DNA of 64,000 nucleotides, from assembly GCA_020439745.1 (NCBI GenBank), contig JAGQSC010000021.1, positions 186,001-250,000 of the forward strand. The letters run 5' to 3'. This document shows positions 17,752 to 26,741 of this stretch, piece by piece (the stretch's first letter is position 1; each line of letters starts with the position of its first letter). Origin of the DNA: Acidobacteriota bacterium. GTDB taxonomy: Bacteria > Acidobacteriota > Holophagae > Acanthopleuribacterales > Acanthopleuribacteraceae. Both the position numbers and the translations under genes were made by a program. The notes beneath the pieces are model-generated. The model was given only the letters and a program-made list of their open reading frames with translations. It did no database searches and was not told the origin of the DNA.

Positions 17752-17784
17752 TAAAAAAAACGCCCCGGCATGGTTACCGGGGCG
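17752..17784. terminator. Bidirectional terminator between convergent genes
   Basis: CGCCCCGG (17761-17768) pairs with CCGGGGCG (17777-17784). The A8 run before it gives a T8 tail for the minus-strand receptor gene; the plus-strand tail AATGTTT is weaker. Confidence 0.85.
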
Positions 17785-17789
17785 AATGT

Positions 17790-19664
17790 TTACAGATGGG
17801 CCGTGATGCCTAACGTGTAGCGCCTGCCGTGGCTAAGATAGCCAAATACGCGAACTGCCTCATCATCCAGCGCATTGGAGATATGTGCCTGGATGGACAT
17901 ACGTTGCGTGACCTTGGCTTGTGCGCCCAAGTCCACTAAATCGATGGCCTTCAGGTTGATCCTTACTTGGGAGAAGTCCAACGGATCAAACGTAATATCC
18001 TTGCGTTCACCTTCGTGTAGCCAATTCAAAGACCAGTGCCATCGTTCTCCGTATTGACCATTGACGCTTAGACCATAGCGGTTCTTGGGGCGACGTAACA
18101 GCTCATTTCCCGATGCATCTTTGGTGTCGAGAAGTTCGCCGTACACTCTAAATGAGACCTGTTTGAATCGAGCCGTAATCGAGCTTTCAGTCCCTTTGAT
18201 CTCTGCACTCGCTTCGTTGATGTAATAGCTGGCAAAGGTTTCTGGATCAAAAAAGAACGACATCAGTTCTTCGTAATCAGCTCGATGGTGGCGCACATCC
18301 CATTCAAGGTTCGACCAACGATGATGGATTCCGACCTCCCAAAGTTTGCCGCGTTCCGCTTCCAATTCGCGATTTCCATACTGCGAGTATAATTGGTAAA
18401 GCGAAGGCGCTCGAAAGGCTGTGCCGTATTGGGCGGAAAGATGCGTGGCATCGCTCAACGACCAGGTACCTCCCAACTGGTACGTCAACTCACCGCCGAA
18501 TCGGTCATGATCGTCGTATCGCGCCCCCGCGAGGTAAGATCCTTTGGGCCATGTTCCTCCTAGCTGCGCATAGACAGCACGGGTATCCGCGTCTGCATCC
18601 AACGCACTGTCAAAGGGTGTGTCGCCAAAATAGTAGCGGTCACTCCCTTCAGCACGTTCTTGTTCCCATTCAACGCCCGCAAGCAGTCGACTGGACGAGG
18701 CAATCGCAAACGTGTTACGCCAATCCAGTTCCATATTGTGCCCCGTGTATTCGCTTCTGGCCACGAGGTCGGGCTGATAGTCGTCGGGGTTGCGGTCACG
18801 ACGACGTGTCTCGCTGAAGTTGATTTGAACCCTGGACTCGGCACCCTCGAACCATTGAAAGCCGGCAAAGGCCACCGCACTGGATTCGCGAATATTGCCG
18901 CGGTAGTTTGAGTCGTCGCCGAAATCACCGCCAAAGGCATCTAAATCCAAACGGCCTTCCAACCAGTCGAGCTTGATACCCGTCTGGAGGCGCTGGAACT
19001 TGTGATCCAGACCAACGCGGGCGTGGGTGTGCGCAGCGTCGTCCTTTTCGGGACTTTCGATTTGACGATCATCGGATGCCGACAAGCCACCGCTTTGTCG
19101 TTGTTCCGCCGAAACATATATCCCTGTTTCACCCGTCCGGGTTTGAAATTCGGCACGGGTGCTCCATTGATCCTCACCCCACGTCGCCGTAGCTGCTCCA
19201 GTCATCTTCTCTTTGGCAGTCTTGGTGACAATGTTGATGACACCTGCAACAGCGTCCGATCCGTACAGGACAGACTGGGGGCCATACATGATTTCGATTC
19301 GCTCCACACCCACGGTCGACACATGGGCAAAATCATAGGCTCGCGCCACGCCGCCCGCGTGATTACGTTCGGCGCCATCTACCAACACGAGGACGTGTTC
19401 CGAATTGGCGCCTCGCAAGAAGAGGCGAGTTAAGGAGCCATCGCCACCCTGATTGACCAGCGTTAGACCAGGCTGTGTAGCTAGTGCTTCTGCCACGGTG
19501 TTCCACTGGTTCTTCTCAATGTCTTCTGCAGTAATCACCTGTACCTGGCCCGGTATGGCCTCTAGAGCTCGGTCGGCTTTGCTTGAATAAACGGTGAGCT
19601 GTAAGTCAATATCTGGATCTTCGTGCACAAAAAGGGTCAAGAACCCGAAAAAGATTTCAATCAT
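17790..19664 (-). CDS. btuB: BtuB-like TonB-dependent cobalamin receptor
   Basis: A 624-residue outer-membrane receptor; ATG 19664 is preceded by GAGGG and followed by a hydrophobic leader (MIEIFFGFLTLF). The plug contains PGQVQVITAEDIEK, FLRGANSEHVLVLVDG and GVINIVTKT, and the barrel carries typical BtuB/FepA turns (GTAFRAPSLYQLYSQYGN), ending in GITAHL. The assignment to cobalamin rests mainly on the riboswitches at 19690-19975. No B12 transport ATPase genes are next to it in the window. Confidence 0.88.
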   Translation of the reverse strand: MIEIFFGFLTLFVHEDPDIDLQLTVYSSKADRALEAIPGQVQVITAEDIEKNQWNTVAEALATQPGLTLVNQGGDGSLTRLFLRGANSEHVLVLVDGAERNHAGGVARAYDFAHVSTVGVERIEIMYGPQSVLYGSDAVAGVINIVTKTAKEKMTGAATATWGEDQWSTRAEFQTRTGETGIYVSAEQRQSGGLSASDDRQIESPEKDDAAHTHARVGLDHKFQRLQTGIKLDWLEGRLDLDAFGGDFGDDSNYRGNIRESSAVAFAGFQWFEGAESRVQINFSETRRRDRNPDDYQPDLVARSEYTGHNMELDWRNTFAIASSSRLLAGVEWEQERAEGSDRYYFGDTPFDSALDADADTRAVYAQLGGTWPKGSYLAGARYDDHDRFGGELTYQLGGTWSLSDATHLSAQYGTAFRAPSLYQLYSQYGNRELEAERGKLWEVGIHHRWSNLEWDVRHHRADYEELMSFFFDPETFASYYINEASAEIKGTESSITARFKQVSFRVYGELLDTKDASGNELLRRPKNRYGLSVNGQYGERWHWSLNWLHEGERKDITFDPLDFSQVRINLKAIDLVDLGAQAKVTQRMSIQAHISNALDDEAVRVFGYLSHGRRYTLGITAHL

Positions 19665-19689
19665 TGCTTTCCCTCGAAAGATGTTATGG

Positions 19690-19830
19690 CGCATCGAATG
19701 TCCTGGCTTTGCACGTCTTCCGCGGCACCGGCCTTCCCACATGTTTTGCAGTGGCCATGTGTGGTGCTTTGTCTGTGCATACAGTCGCGGGGCGGCACGC
19801 GATTCACACGCGTTTCCTCAATGGGCCATC
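19690..19830 (-). ncRNA. Cobalamin riboswitch, gene-proximal copy
   Basis: Minus-strand RNA in the btuB leader. Conserved blocks in order: GGAAA then GTGTGAATCGCG (19798-19809), CCGCGACTGT (19781-19790), GCCACTG (19749-19755) with GGGAAGGC (19731-19738), and the B12 box AAAGCCAGGACATT (19697-19710). The GCCACTG/GGGAAGGC pair marks the long class I (AdoCbl-type) form. It ends about 25 bases before the start codon, so it could control translation start or transcript ending. Confidence 0.88.
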
Positions 19831-19864
19831 CGGACGGATCCGGTTTGGATGCGCTCATGTTTTG

Positions 19865-19975
19865 GACCCGAACATTTGGCGCGTTTACGGGTGCTCTGGC
19901 TTCCGCGACATTGCGGTTACAGTGGCGGGTACCGCGACGGATTCACACCGTCTTCCCCCATGGATGTCTGCGTCA
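19865..19975 (-). ncRNA. Second cobalamin riboswitch, distal tandem copy
   Basis: Read first by polymerase. Blocks on the minus strand: GGGGGAAGA, GGTGTGAATCCG (19938-19949), the segment CCCGCCACTGTAACCG (about 19914-19929), and B12 box GAAGCCAGAGCACC (19890-19903). It lacks the GCCACTG/GGGAAGGC extension of the proximal copy, as in the compact class II form. About 35 bases separate the two elements. Tandem placement in front of one receptor gene is unusual. Confidence 0.8.
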
Positions 19976-20000
19976 GTATCTTAGCAATGGTGGAAGCCGT

Positions 20001-20419
20001 CAAGTACTCGCTTAAAGTTGTACTGATGTTTAGAAACTGTGAGAATGTCCTATAACTCAGTGAGGCGGACGGCACAAAGCGCATAGCCATAGTCACTTCC
20101 GCGAATGGCTTGCATGATGGGTGACTGATTTCGCTTCATGCGCAAGTACCGCCCCAACCTACTTTCCGTCCCCAAAAAGCTATGTTAACGGTGGCGTATT
20201 TGCTAAAAGCATAGTGGCTTTGGCCACCTCCAACCGACTGCAATACGCGGATCCAGTTACGCTTAGGGTGAACGCTTGCCACGGGAATTGATTCTGTTTG
20301 ACAGGAATGAAATCATACCGTTGAATGCTGTTGAGAAACTGCCACATATGTATGCTACCCCACGGAAGTCTGAACTTACACGCGTCGCACTATGGTTGAA
20401 GAACCATTGGATGGATTAG
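20001..20419. other. Non-coding stretch with eroded-looking coding fragments
   Basis: About 420 bases between the riboswitch leader and a small membrane gene. The btuB promoter must lie in its left part. On the minus strand, short open frames occur in different phases (a 55-codon one at 20180-20347 and a 45-codon one ending at 20050), and the plus strand has similar short frames. None has a good ribosome binding site. They could be a decayed gene or an unknown structured element. Nothing is called. Confidence 0.35.
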
Positions 20420-20680
20420 TTGCTTAGTTTCGTCAGGGCGGTCACAGGATGTGCATGGATGGCGGCAGTCATTTCCTGGGTTGTTATTCTTCAGGCGGAT
20501 CGTTGGGATGAAATCGGTTTCTTTTTTGTGGGCATCCTGGTGTCCATAGTACTTGCCGTAGTGGCATCTGCGTTCACGCTAATCTTGTTGACAAAAGGAC
20601 AGGTGAGTCTTAAAAGGGCAACACTGATGTGGTTGGCCAATGCACCTATCTTTATCACGCTCTACTTCATTTGGGTCTAA
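20420..20680 (+). CDS. Small three-helix membrane protein, unknown
   Basis: Up to 86 residues from TTG 20420, or 73 from ATG 20459. Three hydrophobic segments (about 8-25, 34-58, 68-86) separated by short charged loops (QADRWDE, TKGQVSLKRA) indicate an inner-membrane protein. No family recognised. The start is weakly supported. The stop shares four bases (CTAA) with the convergent amidotransferase gene. Confidence 0.5.
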   Translation: MLSFVRAVTGCAWMAAVISWVVILQADRWDEIGFFFVGILVSIVLAVVASAFTLILLTKGQVSLKRATLMWLANAPIFITLYFIWV

Positions 20681-21516
20681 TCGATCACAATCGGTTCAAC
20701 GGTGCAACTGCCGTTTTCCATCGTAACCAAATGATTGGGCGGGACCATGTTCCAAGCCGAAGGGTCGCGGTTGAGCCGTTCTGAAACGACGAGAAATGCA
20801 TCGCTGGGGACGAACTCACCCAGCTTGCTGTGTCGAAGTGCGGTGCCATGAGTGGTGTACAGGGTATTGGGCACTTCGTGCTCAGGCCACGCGAATCGCG
20901 TAGCGAGGGTGCAAACACCATCTGTGAGTGCCAAGTTCAGTTGTGTGGTTTGTGATGAGGTGGAGGCGCAAAGATCAATGATGTGATTGATGGTTTGCAA
21001 AAGCGCTTGCTTCATTTGCACAAGCGTGGGTTGGACCCGGCTTGATCCTAAGTGGTGCAACAAAAGCGCAAAGAAATGTTCCGAGTCCGTGCTGCCTTCA
21101 ATCCAATTGTAGATTTCATCGTCAAGCTGCTCTCTTAGCCGGCGTTTGATGGCGCGAAACCCGGAAATATGACCATTGTGCATCAGTAACAGGTTGCCGA
21201 AGTGGAACGGATGGCAGTTGGCTTCCTGAACGTCGCCAATGGACGCGGCCCGCACATGGGCGAAAATACAAGAGGACTTGATTTTTGGCGCGAGGTATCT
21301 CAGATTCCTGTTGTTCCAGGCGGGTGTTGTGGAAACAAACTTAGCTGGTGAGGCTTCCAGTTCACGCACGTAGAATCCTATCCCAAACCCGTCGCCGTTC
21401 AATGGCTCTTTGCGTTCTTTGGCGTCGTAGCTCTGTGTGACCAAGGAATTTTCAGGTTCAAAGACGAAGTGCTGCAGGGTTATGGGCTGTCCCAAATAGG
21501 CGATGAATCGACACAT
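20677..21516 (-). CDS. Class II glutamine amidotransferase (YafJ/EgtC-like)
   Basis: A 279-residue Ntn-hydrolase. MCRFIAYLG places the nucleophile Cys at residue 2, exposed after Met removal; NGDGFGIGFY, FAHVRAASIGDVQEANCHPF and LLMHNGHISGF form the glutamine site, and EGSTDSEHFFALLL is typical of the YafJ/DUG3/EgtC group. It may act as a gamma-glutamyl amide hydrolase on a small-molecule or peptide substrate. It follows the SnoaL-like gene by nine bases on the same strand, so they are likely one unit. No ergothioneine genes are nearby. Confidence 0.87.
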   Translation of the reverse strand: MCRFIAYLGQPITLQHFVFEPENSLVTQSYDAKERKEPLNGDGFGIGFYVRELEASPAKFVSTTPAWNNRNLRYLAPKIKSSCIFAHVRAASIGDVQEANCHPFHFGNLLLMHNGHISGFRAIKRRLREQLDDEIYNWIEGSTDSEHFFALLLHHLGSSRVQPTLVQMKQALLQTINHIIDLCASTSSQTTQLNLALTDGVCTLATRFAWPEHEVPNTLYTTHGTALRHSKLGEFVPSDAFLVVSERLNRDPSAWNMVPPNHLVTMENGSCTVEPIVID

Positions 21517-21525
21517 CGTGTAGCC

Positions 21526-22017
21526 TTAATCTGTGACTGGACTTAGTTGCATGATGGTTCCACCCGGCAGTTCGACCTTGGATCCCAATTGCAACACAAA
21601 ACTGAGTGCGTCCAAGTAGTCCACCGCTCGGGCGATGAGACCTTTTTCAACCGTGATGAATGTGGCACCTCGAATCTCAATAGGGCGCATGGTGGCTACG
21701 GACATACGATCTCCGATGGGTCCGCTTTGAATGGCGGTCATGCGCCACTCAATGAATGCGCTATTGCCACAACTTTCCAAGCGTTCAATGTGCATGATCA
21801 CATCCGAAGCCCAGCGGTGCACATGTTTGATGTATCCGGCCACCTGTTCCACGCCTGTGTACTGTGTGTTGTTCACAGGATCCACGTAAACCACATCGGC
21901 TGACAAGATGGCGGTTAATTGGTCGACGTGGCCGGATTGCCAAATAGCCATCAATTGATGTGCAAGCTCATTGGCATTTGGTTGGTTGACGCTGAAAATG
22001 ACAGCAAGTAGGATCAT
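21526..22017 (-). CDS. Exported SnoaL/NTF2-like protein
   Basis: A 163-residue protein with a short hydrophobic leader (MILLAVIFSV). The rest has the NTF2-like cone pattern (LMAIWQSGHVDQLTAIL, ADVVYVDPVNNTQYTG, IEWRMTA, ARAVDYLDAL) as in SnoaL-like cyclases and many non-enzymatic relatives. It heads a likely operon with the amidotransferase. The ribosome binding site is weak. Substrate not evident. Confidence 0.72.
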   Translation of the reverse strand: MILLAVIFSVNQPNANELAHQLMAIWQSGHVDQLTAILSADVVYVDPVNNTQYTGVEQVAGYIKHVHRWASDVIMHIERLESCGNSAFIEWRMTAIQSGPIGDRMSVATMRPIEIRGATFITVEKGLIARAVDYLDALSFVLQLGSKVELPGGTIMQLSPVTD

Positions 22018-22131
22018 TTCTTGGCTCGACTTTGTTTGGGTCTAGTCTACATCAGCCAAAGATACAAAGCATCTGTTTGTAACCTCCGTACTTTTATCGC
22101 GTACAGATGGGTGGGGATGCATGGGGGAGCT

Positions 22132-23208
22132 ATGAGTTCAAGCGATTGGTCTGGAAACAAAATGCTTCGGGAAGTATCAACGCATCTCAGGCACTCTACA
22201 TTTTCGCGCGAGCTAAAGCGCGATTTCCGTGAGTCCATTGCGTACTATTTGAGTCCCATGCAAAGAAAGAAATTGGCTCAGTCCGGAGGCTTCAAGAAGA
22301 GTTGCCTGTTAACTTGGTGGCTGTTCAAGATTCTATTTCTGCGGCTGTCATTGGTCCGCCGAACGCTCTTCGTATTTGGGGCTGGTTTTGTGTTTCTTGG
22401 GCGCTCTCACTATTCCGGCGCCTTGACGCTAGTGGGTGGATTCATTTTGGTGTGGCTTTTGTTGGTGGAACTGAAGGACAAGCTATTTGCTAAAGAGGAG
22501 CTGGCGGAAGGCCATGCCGTTCAATCAGCATTGATGCCGTCCAGAACACCCACAATCCCGGGATGGTCGGTTTGGCTATACACCGCACCTGCCAACGACG
22601 TAGGTGGTGATCTGGTGGATCATATTGCGCTTGGCCAGGGAAAACACGGAGTGGCCATAGGCGATGTTTCAGGGAAAGGTCTCAGCGCGGCGTTGTATAT
22701 GGCGAAACTTCAATCGACCTTGCGCGCATTTGTGTCCGATACTTTTGAGCTAGGCGCCTTGGCAAAGAAGGTCAATGAAATTTTTTGTCGTGATGCTCAG
22801 TCCAATCGATTTGCGTCGCTGATTTACCTTGAGCTACATGAACACGAGGGGGATGTGGCCTGGTTCAATGCTGGCCATCTGGCACCCATGCTTGTGCGCG
22901 GAAACCGATTGGAATCATTGGGTAAAGGTGACGCGGCGCTGGGCCTTCGTAGTGATATGAAGTATGAAAAACATACCGCCCATCTCAATCAAGGGGACTG
23001 GCTGGTACTTTATTCAGACGGAGTGACCGAGAGTGTGGACGAGTCTGGTGCTTTTCTAGGCGATGCTCGGTTTCGCGAATGGTTGCGCATTGAGGGGCAT
23101 AAAGATGCACCTTCTCGGGGAATACACATTACTGAGAGATTAGCCAGATACATAGGTAATGCCGCCTTGAGTGACGACATTTCACTGGTTATTTTGCAGC
23201 GCATCTAA
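22132..23208 (+). CDS. Membrane-anchored SpoIIE/RsbU-type PP2C phosphatase
   Basis: About 358 residues; ATG 22132 is chosen because GGGGGAG precedes it. Two membrane helices (about 70-90 and 97-115) follow a cytoplasmic N-terminal part, then a SpoIIE domain with NDVGGDLVD, GDVSGKGLSAALYMA, SDGVTE and SDDISLVIL, which carry the metal-binding Asp residues. Such enzymes dephosphorylate anti-sigma-factor antagonists. It is tail-to-tail with a Ser/Thr kinase gene and overlaps its stop by four bases. That is suggestive of a pair, but no STAS or anti-sigma gene is in view. Confidence 0.88.
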   Translation: MSSSDWSGNKMLREVSTHLRHSTFSRELKRDFRESIAYYLSPMQRKKLAQSGGFKKSCLLTWWLFKILFLRLSLVRRTLFVFGAGFVFLGRSHYSGALTLVGGFILVWLLLVELKDKLFAKEELAEGHAVQSALMPSRTPTIPGWSVWLYTAPANDVGGDLVDHIALGQGKHGVAIGDVSGKGLSAALYMAKLQSTLRAFVSDTFELGALAKKVNEIFCRDAQSNRFASLIYLELHEHEGDVAWFNAGHLAPMLVRGNRLESLGKGDAALGLRSDMKYEKHTAHLNQGDWLVLYSDGVTESVDESGAFLGDARFREWLRIEGHKDAPSRGIHITERLARYIGNAALSDDISLVILQRI

Positions 23209-26200
23209 GATCCATCTGGTCGATTCAACCTCAGGTCGATGTCTTGTATGAGAGTTTGAGCCCGCTTGCCAAAGGCACCTCGGTCTTCGCTTGCCGCAGC
23301 AGCAAACTCCTTAGCGATTTCCATTTGCTTGCGATCGGTGGCTACCAAGTACATTAGTTCAGCCTGTTCTAAATCGATGTGGACGGTGTATTCCGAATTC
23401 TGTCTGGCCATTTCGAGGCAATCCAATGCCCGATCGATGAGATCACGGTTGAGCGGTTTCTGGATTTTCACAATCCAACGAATGGTTTCCGCTTCTCGTC
23501 TCAGGTATTCGGCGAAATTGGGTCTGATGCGATTGGCTTCTTGTGCGTGATGGTGGGCAAGATTGATTAGGCTCGGATCAGGTTTTCCTGCGCAATAGGC
23601 CGCATAGGCCTTAATCAAGGCGACAGCAGATGCCTGAACGTGTGCCGCTGCATTTTCGGGGTTCATGTTGAGGGACTTCTGAATGTCGGCATCAGCGCCC
23701 TCGATCCCGTCTTTGCCTATGTCGCATACGTCGAGCTTGAGCATGTTGACGCCATTTCGTAACCATGCTCTTCCCACCAATCCATTCACATATTGCGGAT
23801 TTATTTCAAGCCCACGGGCAAAGTAGTTTTCCGCTTCGTGGATCATCGCGTCGGCTTCCCTGCCCAAGAGGAACTCGTAAAAGGCAAGATCTCGAAAGGC
23901 GTATCCCGTGTTTACATAGGGCATGGAAGCGTTCGGGTTGACGTCCAGGGACTTTTTCAAAAGGTCAATGGCGGTTTCGAGGGCCTCTTTTGGACTCAAT
24001 CCTCGATCCAGACGGTATCGCCCCTCAAGCAAATAGGTGTTGGCCAAATCATTGAAAAAACCGTGACGGTTGGGCGTTTTGTCGCTCAGGAGCAGGTAAT
24101 TTTCGCGCGCGTTGTTCAGGTGTTCGGTGGGATCTTGACCGCGGTCAATGGCGTACTCGCCGAGCAGTGCCCATGATGTGGCCCGCACATGATAGGCCCG
24201 TACATTGTCAGGATTAATAGCCACACATCTAAGGGATGCTTCAATTCCTTTCTGGATGTAGGGCGTTGGGTCTTGCCCTTTGGAATGAAGGTAGTAGCCC
24301 TCCATGAAATGGGCCCAAGACAAATTGTAGAAAGCATTGTAGTAGTTGGGGTTGAGCTCAATGGCTTTGCCCAGATGGTCCCGCGCACGCTCGAGCGAAT
24401 CGTGTGGAGATAGGCCTCGGTTGATGTCGTAGTAGGCCAAATCGGTGTACGGCATCGATATGTTGTTGTGGGCAAATGCAAATCCCGGGTTGATGGCAAT
24501 CGCGCGTTCGAGATAGTCAATCGCCGATTGGAGCGTTTCCAGGGAATCCTGACCATTGCGAACCTGGTACACGGCAAATTGATCGAGAATCGTGCCCATA
24601 CCATTAAGCGCGCTCCAATCTCGAGGGGCCAAGTCCAGGGCTGTTTGCATGTTCTTGATCGATTCCTTGAAATCGTTCGTGGGGTCTAATCCTTGCTGTT
24701 CAAGTACAAATGCTCTGAATTTTTGAGCCAGTGACAGTGCTTTGTATGCGTCTGTGTTCATGTTGGCCAATGCCACTGCTTCCTCTCCGGAAGCCACAGA
24801 CCGATTGGAAATCTCAAGGGCGTCTCGACCGCGATCCAACTCGTGATGCGCCCATTCTTGAAGCGTCCAACAGCGGGCAATAGCTAGGGGTGCATGTTTG
24901 GGTTGAATGGCTGATGCCTCATCCAACGTGACCATCAACTCGTTGAACATCTGGTCATCGTCACCCGCTACGTGTTCCACGAGCATTTCGAATTTCCGTT
25001 GTTTTAAGCGGATACGCATCTCATGAATCTGTGGATGGCTGGGCAGGTATCTCATGGCTTCATCGATTCGTGCGATAGCTTGATCGTAGAGCTCGTCGGC
25101 TTGCGAATAAGATCCACCGTCTTCGGTGGCCAACGCCTCATCAGACAGAATGTTAGCTTCTAGAACGTGGCACTCTGCCCGCCAGGGTGTGGCGATCAAC
25201 GCACTTTGAATCAGTGATTTCGCTTGGTTCAAATCATGGTCCAAGTAGGCGATTAAGGCCATTGCATAGGGGTCGTAGTGTGCTGAGTCCATGGCTGCCA
25301 AATAAGTTCTTGCAGGATCCAAATAGGTTTTCTGCAATTGTTCCATGTGTTGTTCACGGAAAGACAGATTGTCCGAAAGGTGGCGAGCCTGGTTTGCTTC
25401 AATACGGTAAACCTCGGTGAGGGCGTGACTCATGGCAGCTAGAAACTCATTGCTCCGATATCCGGCATCTTCTGCTTGACGAAGGTACGCGAGTGCTTTG
25501 TCATACTGGGACAAAGCGAGGTAGGTCTTGCCGATCGCATAATAGCCTGGACCTTGTGCCATATGCCCGATGTCCTTGATTTCTTGTTCAATGGTAGCAA
25601 TCGCGCTATTTGCTTGGTCGATTTCAGGTGAGATATCGTGAGCTGGCATGGCAAACACCAGTGCCATTCGATTCTCAATCGTCTGAGCTTCCCGACTGAA
25701 TTCTTGGGCCAATACCACACGATAGGCTGCTTGCTGTCGCTCCCGAATGGCCCAAAGACCCAGGACGCATGCAGTGAGGATCCCCGCCGCGATCACGGCG
25801 CTGAGCGCCTTATTCTTGGCTATTGCTTTTGAGCCGCGATAAAGCAGGCTGGGCGGATGTGCAAGGATCGGATCACCGCTCAAAAAGCGATGCAGATCTT
25901 CAGCGAGTGCTTTGGCGGAGTCGTAGCGCTGACTGGCCTCTTTTGCGAGGCATTTCATGACGATTGTTTCCAGATCACGAGAGACCTGGGGTGCGTGTTT
26001 GCGGAGAAGCGGCGGCTCCTCCTTGATCACTTTGAGAATGATGTGAACGGAGGAGGTACCGACGAATGGCGGACGCCCACTAATACACTCATAAAGCGTG
26101 GCACCCAGGCTATAGACATCTGCGCGGCGGTCCAGCTCCTGACGACCACGCAGTTGTTCTGGGGCCATGTATAGGGGCGTTCCGGAGAACACGTTGGTAT

Positions 26201-26705
26201 CGCGAGTCTGATCCGCGGAAAGGATCCGTGCGACCCCAAAATCCATGACCCATGGTTTGATCGATCCATCCTCTTTGATTTCCACCATGATGTTGGATGG
26301 TTTTAAGTCGCGGTGAATGATGCCGTTGCGGTGGGCCTCTTGTACAGCCATGGCAATCTCGCGGATCACCATCAGTTTTTGCTCCAGACTCAGGTGATCC
26401 GCCGCTTTGTCGAGGGTGAAGCCGTCAATAAACTGCATCGACAAAAACGGTTTCCCGTCTTGCGTGCCTGCCTCATAAACCTGAACCACATGCTCGTGGT
26501 TGATGCGGGCCATGGCGCGCGCTTCACGCAGAACCCGAGTCACTTCTTTGGGGTCGTCATCCTTGAGAAATTTCAAAGCCACATGGCGTTGCAGGCTCCG
26601 ATCATAGGCCTTGAAAACTTGGCCCATGGCACCACGTCCGACTGTCTCGATGATTTCGTAGCGCGCCGATGCGTCGGGCTTAGGGGGAGACTGTTGTTCG
26701 GTCAT
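23205..26705 (-). CDS. Pkn-type Ser/Thr protein kinase with C-terminal TPR array
   Basis: A 1166-residue receptor-like kinase. The kinase domain (about 16-275) has the glycine loop GRGAMGQV, VALKFL lysine, HRDLKPSN and DFG motifs, and an APE-like MAPEQLRG, so it should be active. One membrane helix follows (about 301-320). Beyond it, roughly 800 residues are helical repeats of TPR type (YAIGKTYLALSQYDKAL, AIELNPNYYNAFYNLSW, AIAINPGFAFAHNNIS), probably periplasmic if the kinase is cytoplasmic. ATG 26705 is preferred, but no strong Shine-Dalgarno is visible; GTG 26729 is possible. The CarH-like gene ends 37 bases upstream. Confidence 0.9.
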   Translation of the reverse strand: MTEQQSPPKPDASARYEIIETVGRGAMGQVFKAYDRSLQRHVALKFLKDDDPKEVTRVLREARAMARINHEHVVQVYEAGTQDGKPFLSMQFIDGFTLDKAADHLSLEQKLMVIREIAMAVQEAHRNGIIHRDLKPSNIMVEIKEDGSIKPWVMDFGVARILSADQTRDTNVFSGTPLYMAPEQLRGRQELDRRADVYSLGATLYECISGRPPFVGTSSVHIILKVIKEEPPLLRKHAPQVSRDLETIVMKCLAKEASQRYDSAKALAEDLHRFLSGDPILAHPPSLLYRGSKAIAKNKALSAVIAAGILTACVLGLWAIRERQQAAYRVVLAQEFSREAQTIENRMALVFAMPAHDISPEIDQANSAIATIEQEIKDIGHMAQGPGYYAIGKTYLALSQYDKALAYLRQAEDAGYRSNEFLAAMSHALTEVYRIEANQARHLSDNLSFREQHMEQLQKTYLDPARTYLAAMDSAHYDPYAMALIAYLDHDLNQAKSLIQSALIATPWRAECHVLEANILSDEALATEDGGSYSQADELYDQAIARIDEAMRYLPSHPQIHEMRIRLKQRKFEMLVEHVAGDDDQMFNELMVTLDEASAIQPKHAPLAIARCWTLQEWAHHELDRGRDALEISNRSVASGEEAVALANMNTDAYKALSLAQKFRAFVLEQQGLDPTNDFKESIKNMQTALDLAPRDWSALNGMGTILDQFAVYQVRNGQDSLETLQSAIDYLERAIAINPGFAFAHNNISMPYTDLAYYDINRGLSPHDSLERARDHLGKAIELNPNYYNAFYNLSWAHFMEGYYLHSKGQDPTPYIQKGIEASLRCVAINPDNVRAYHVRATSWALLGEYAIDRGQDPTEHLNNARENYLLLSDKTPNRHGFFNDLANTYLLEGRYRLDRGLSPKEALETAIDLLKKSLDVNPNASMPYVNTGYAFRDLAFYEFLLGREADAMIHEAENYFARGLEINPQYVNGLVGRAWLRNGVNMLKLDVCDIGKDGIEGADADIQKSLNMNPENAAAHVQASAVALIKAYAAYCAGKPDPSLINLAHHHAQEANRIRPNFAEYLRREAETIRWIVKIQKPLNRDLIDRALDCLEMARQNSEYTVHIDLEQAELMYLVATDRKQMEIAKEFAAAASEDRGAFGKRAQTLIQDIDLRLNRPDGS

Positions 26706-26741
26706 TTTGCGTTGGCCCCATGTTATCACGGGTGGATGGTT

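Noticed and set aside
19594-20055. Overlapping plus-strand frames over the btuB leader
   Set aside because: They cover the conserved cobalamin riboswitch blocks on the minus strand and have no coding signature.
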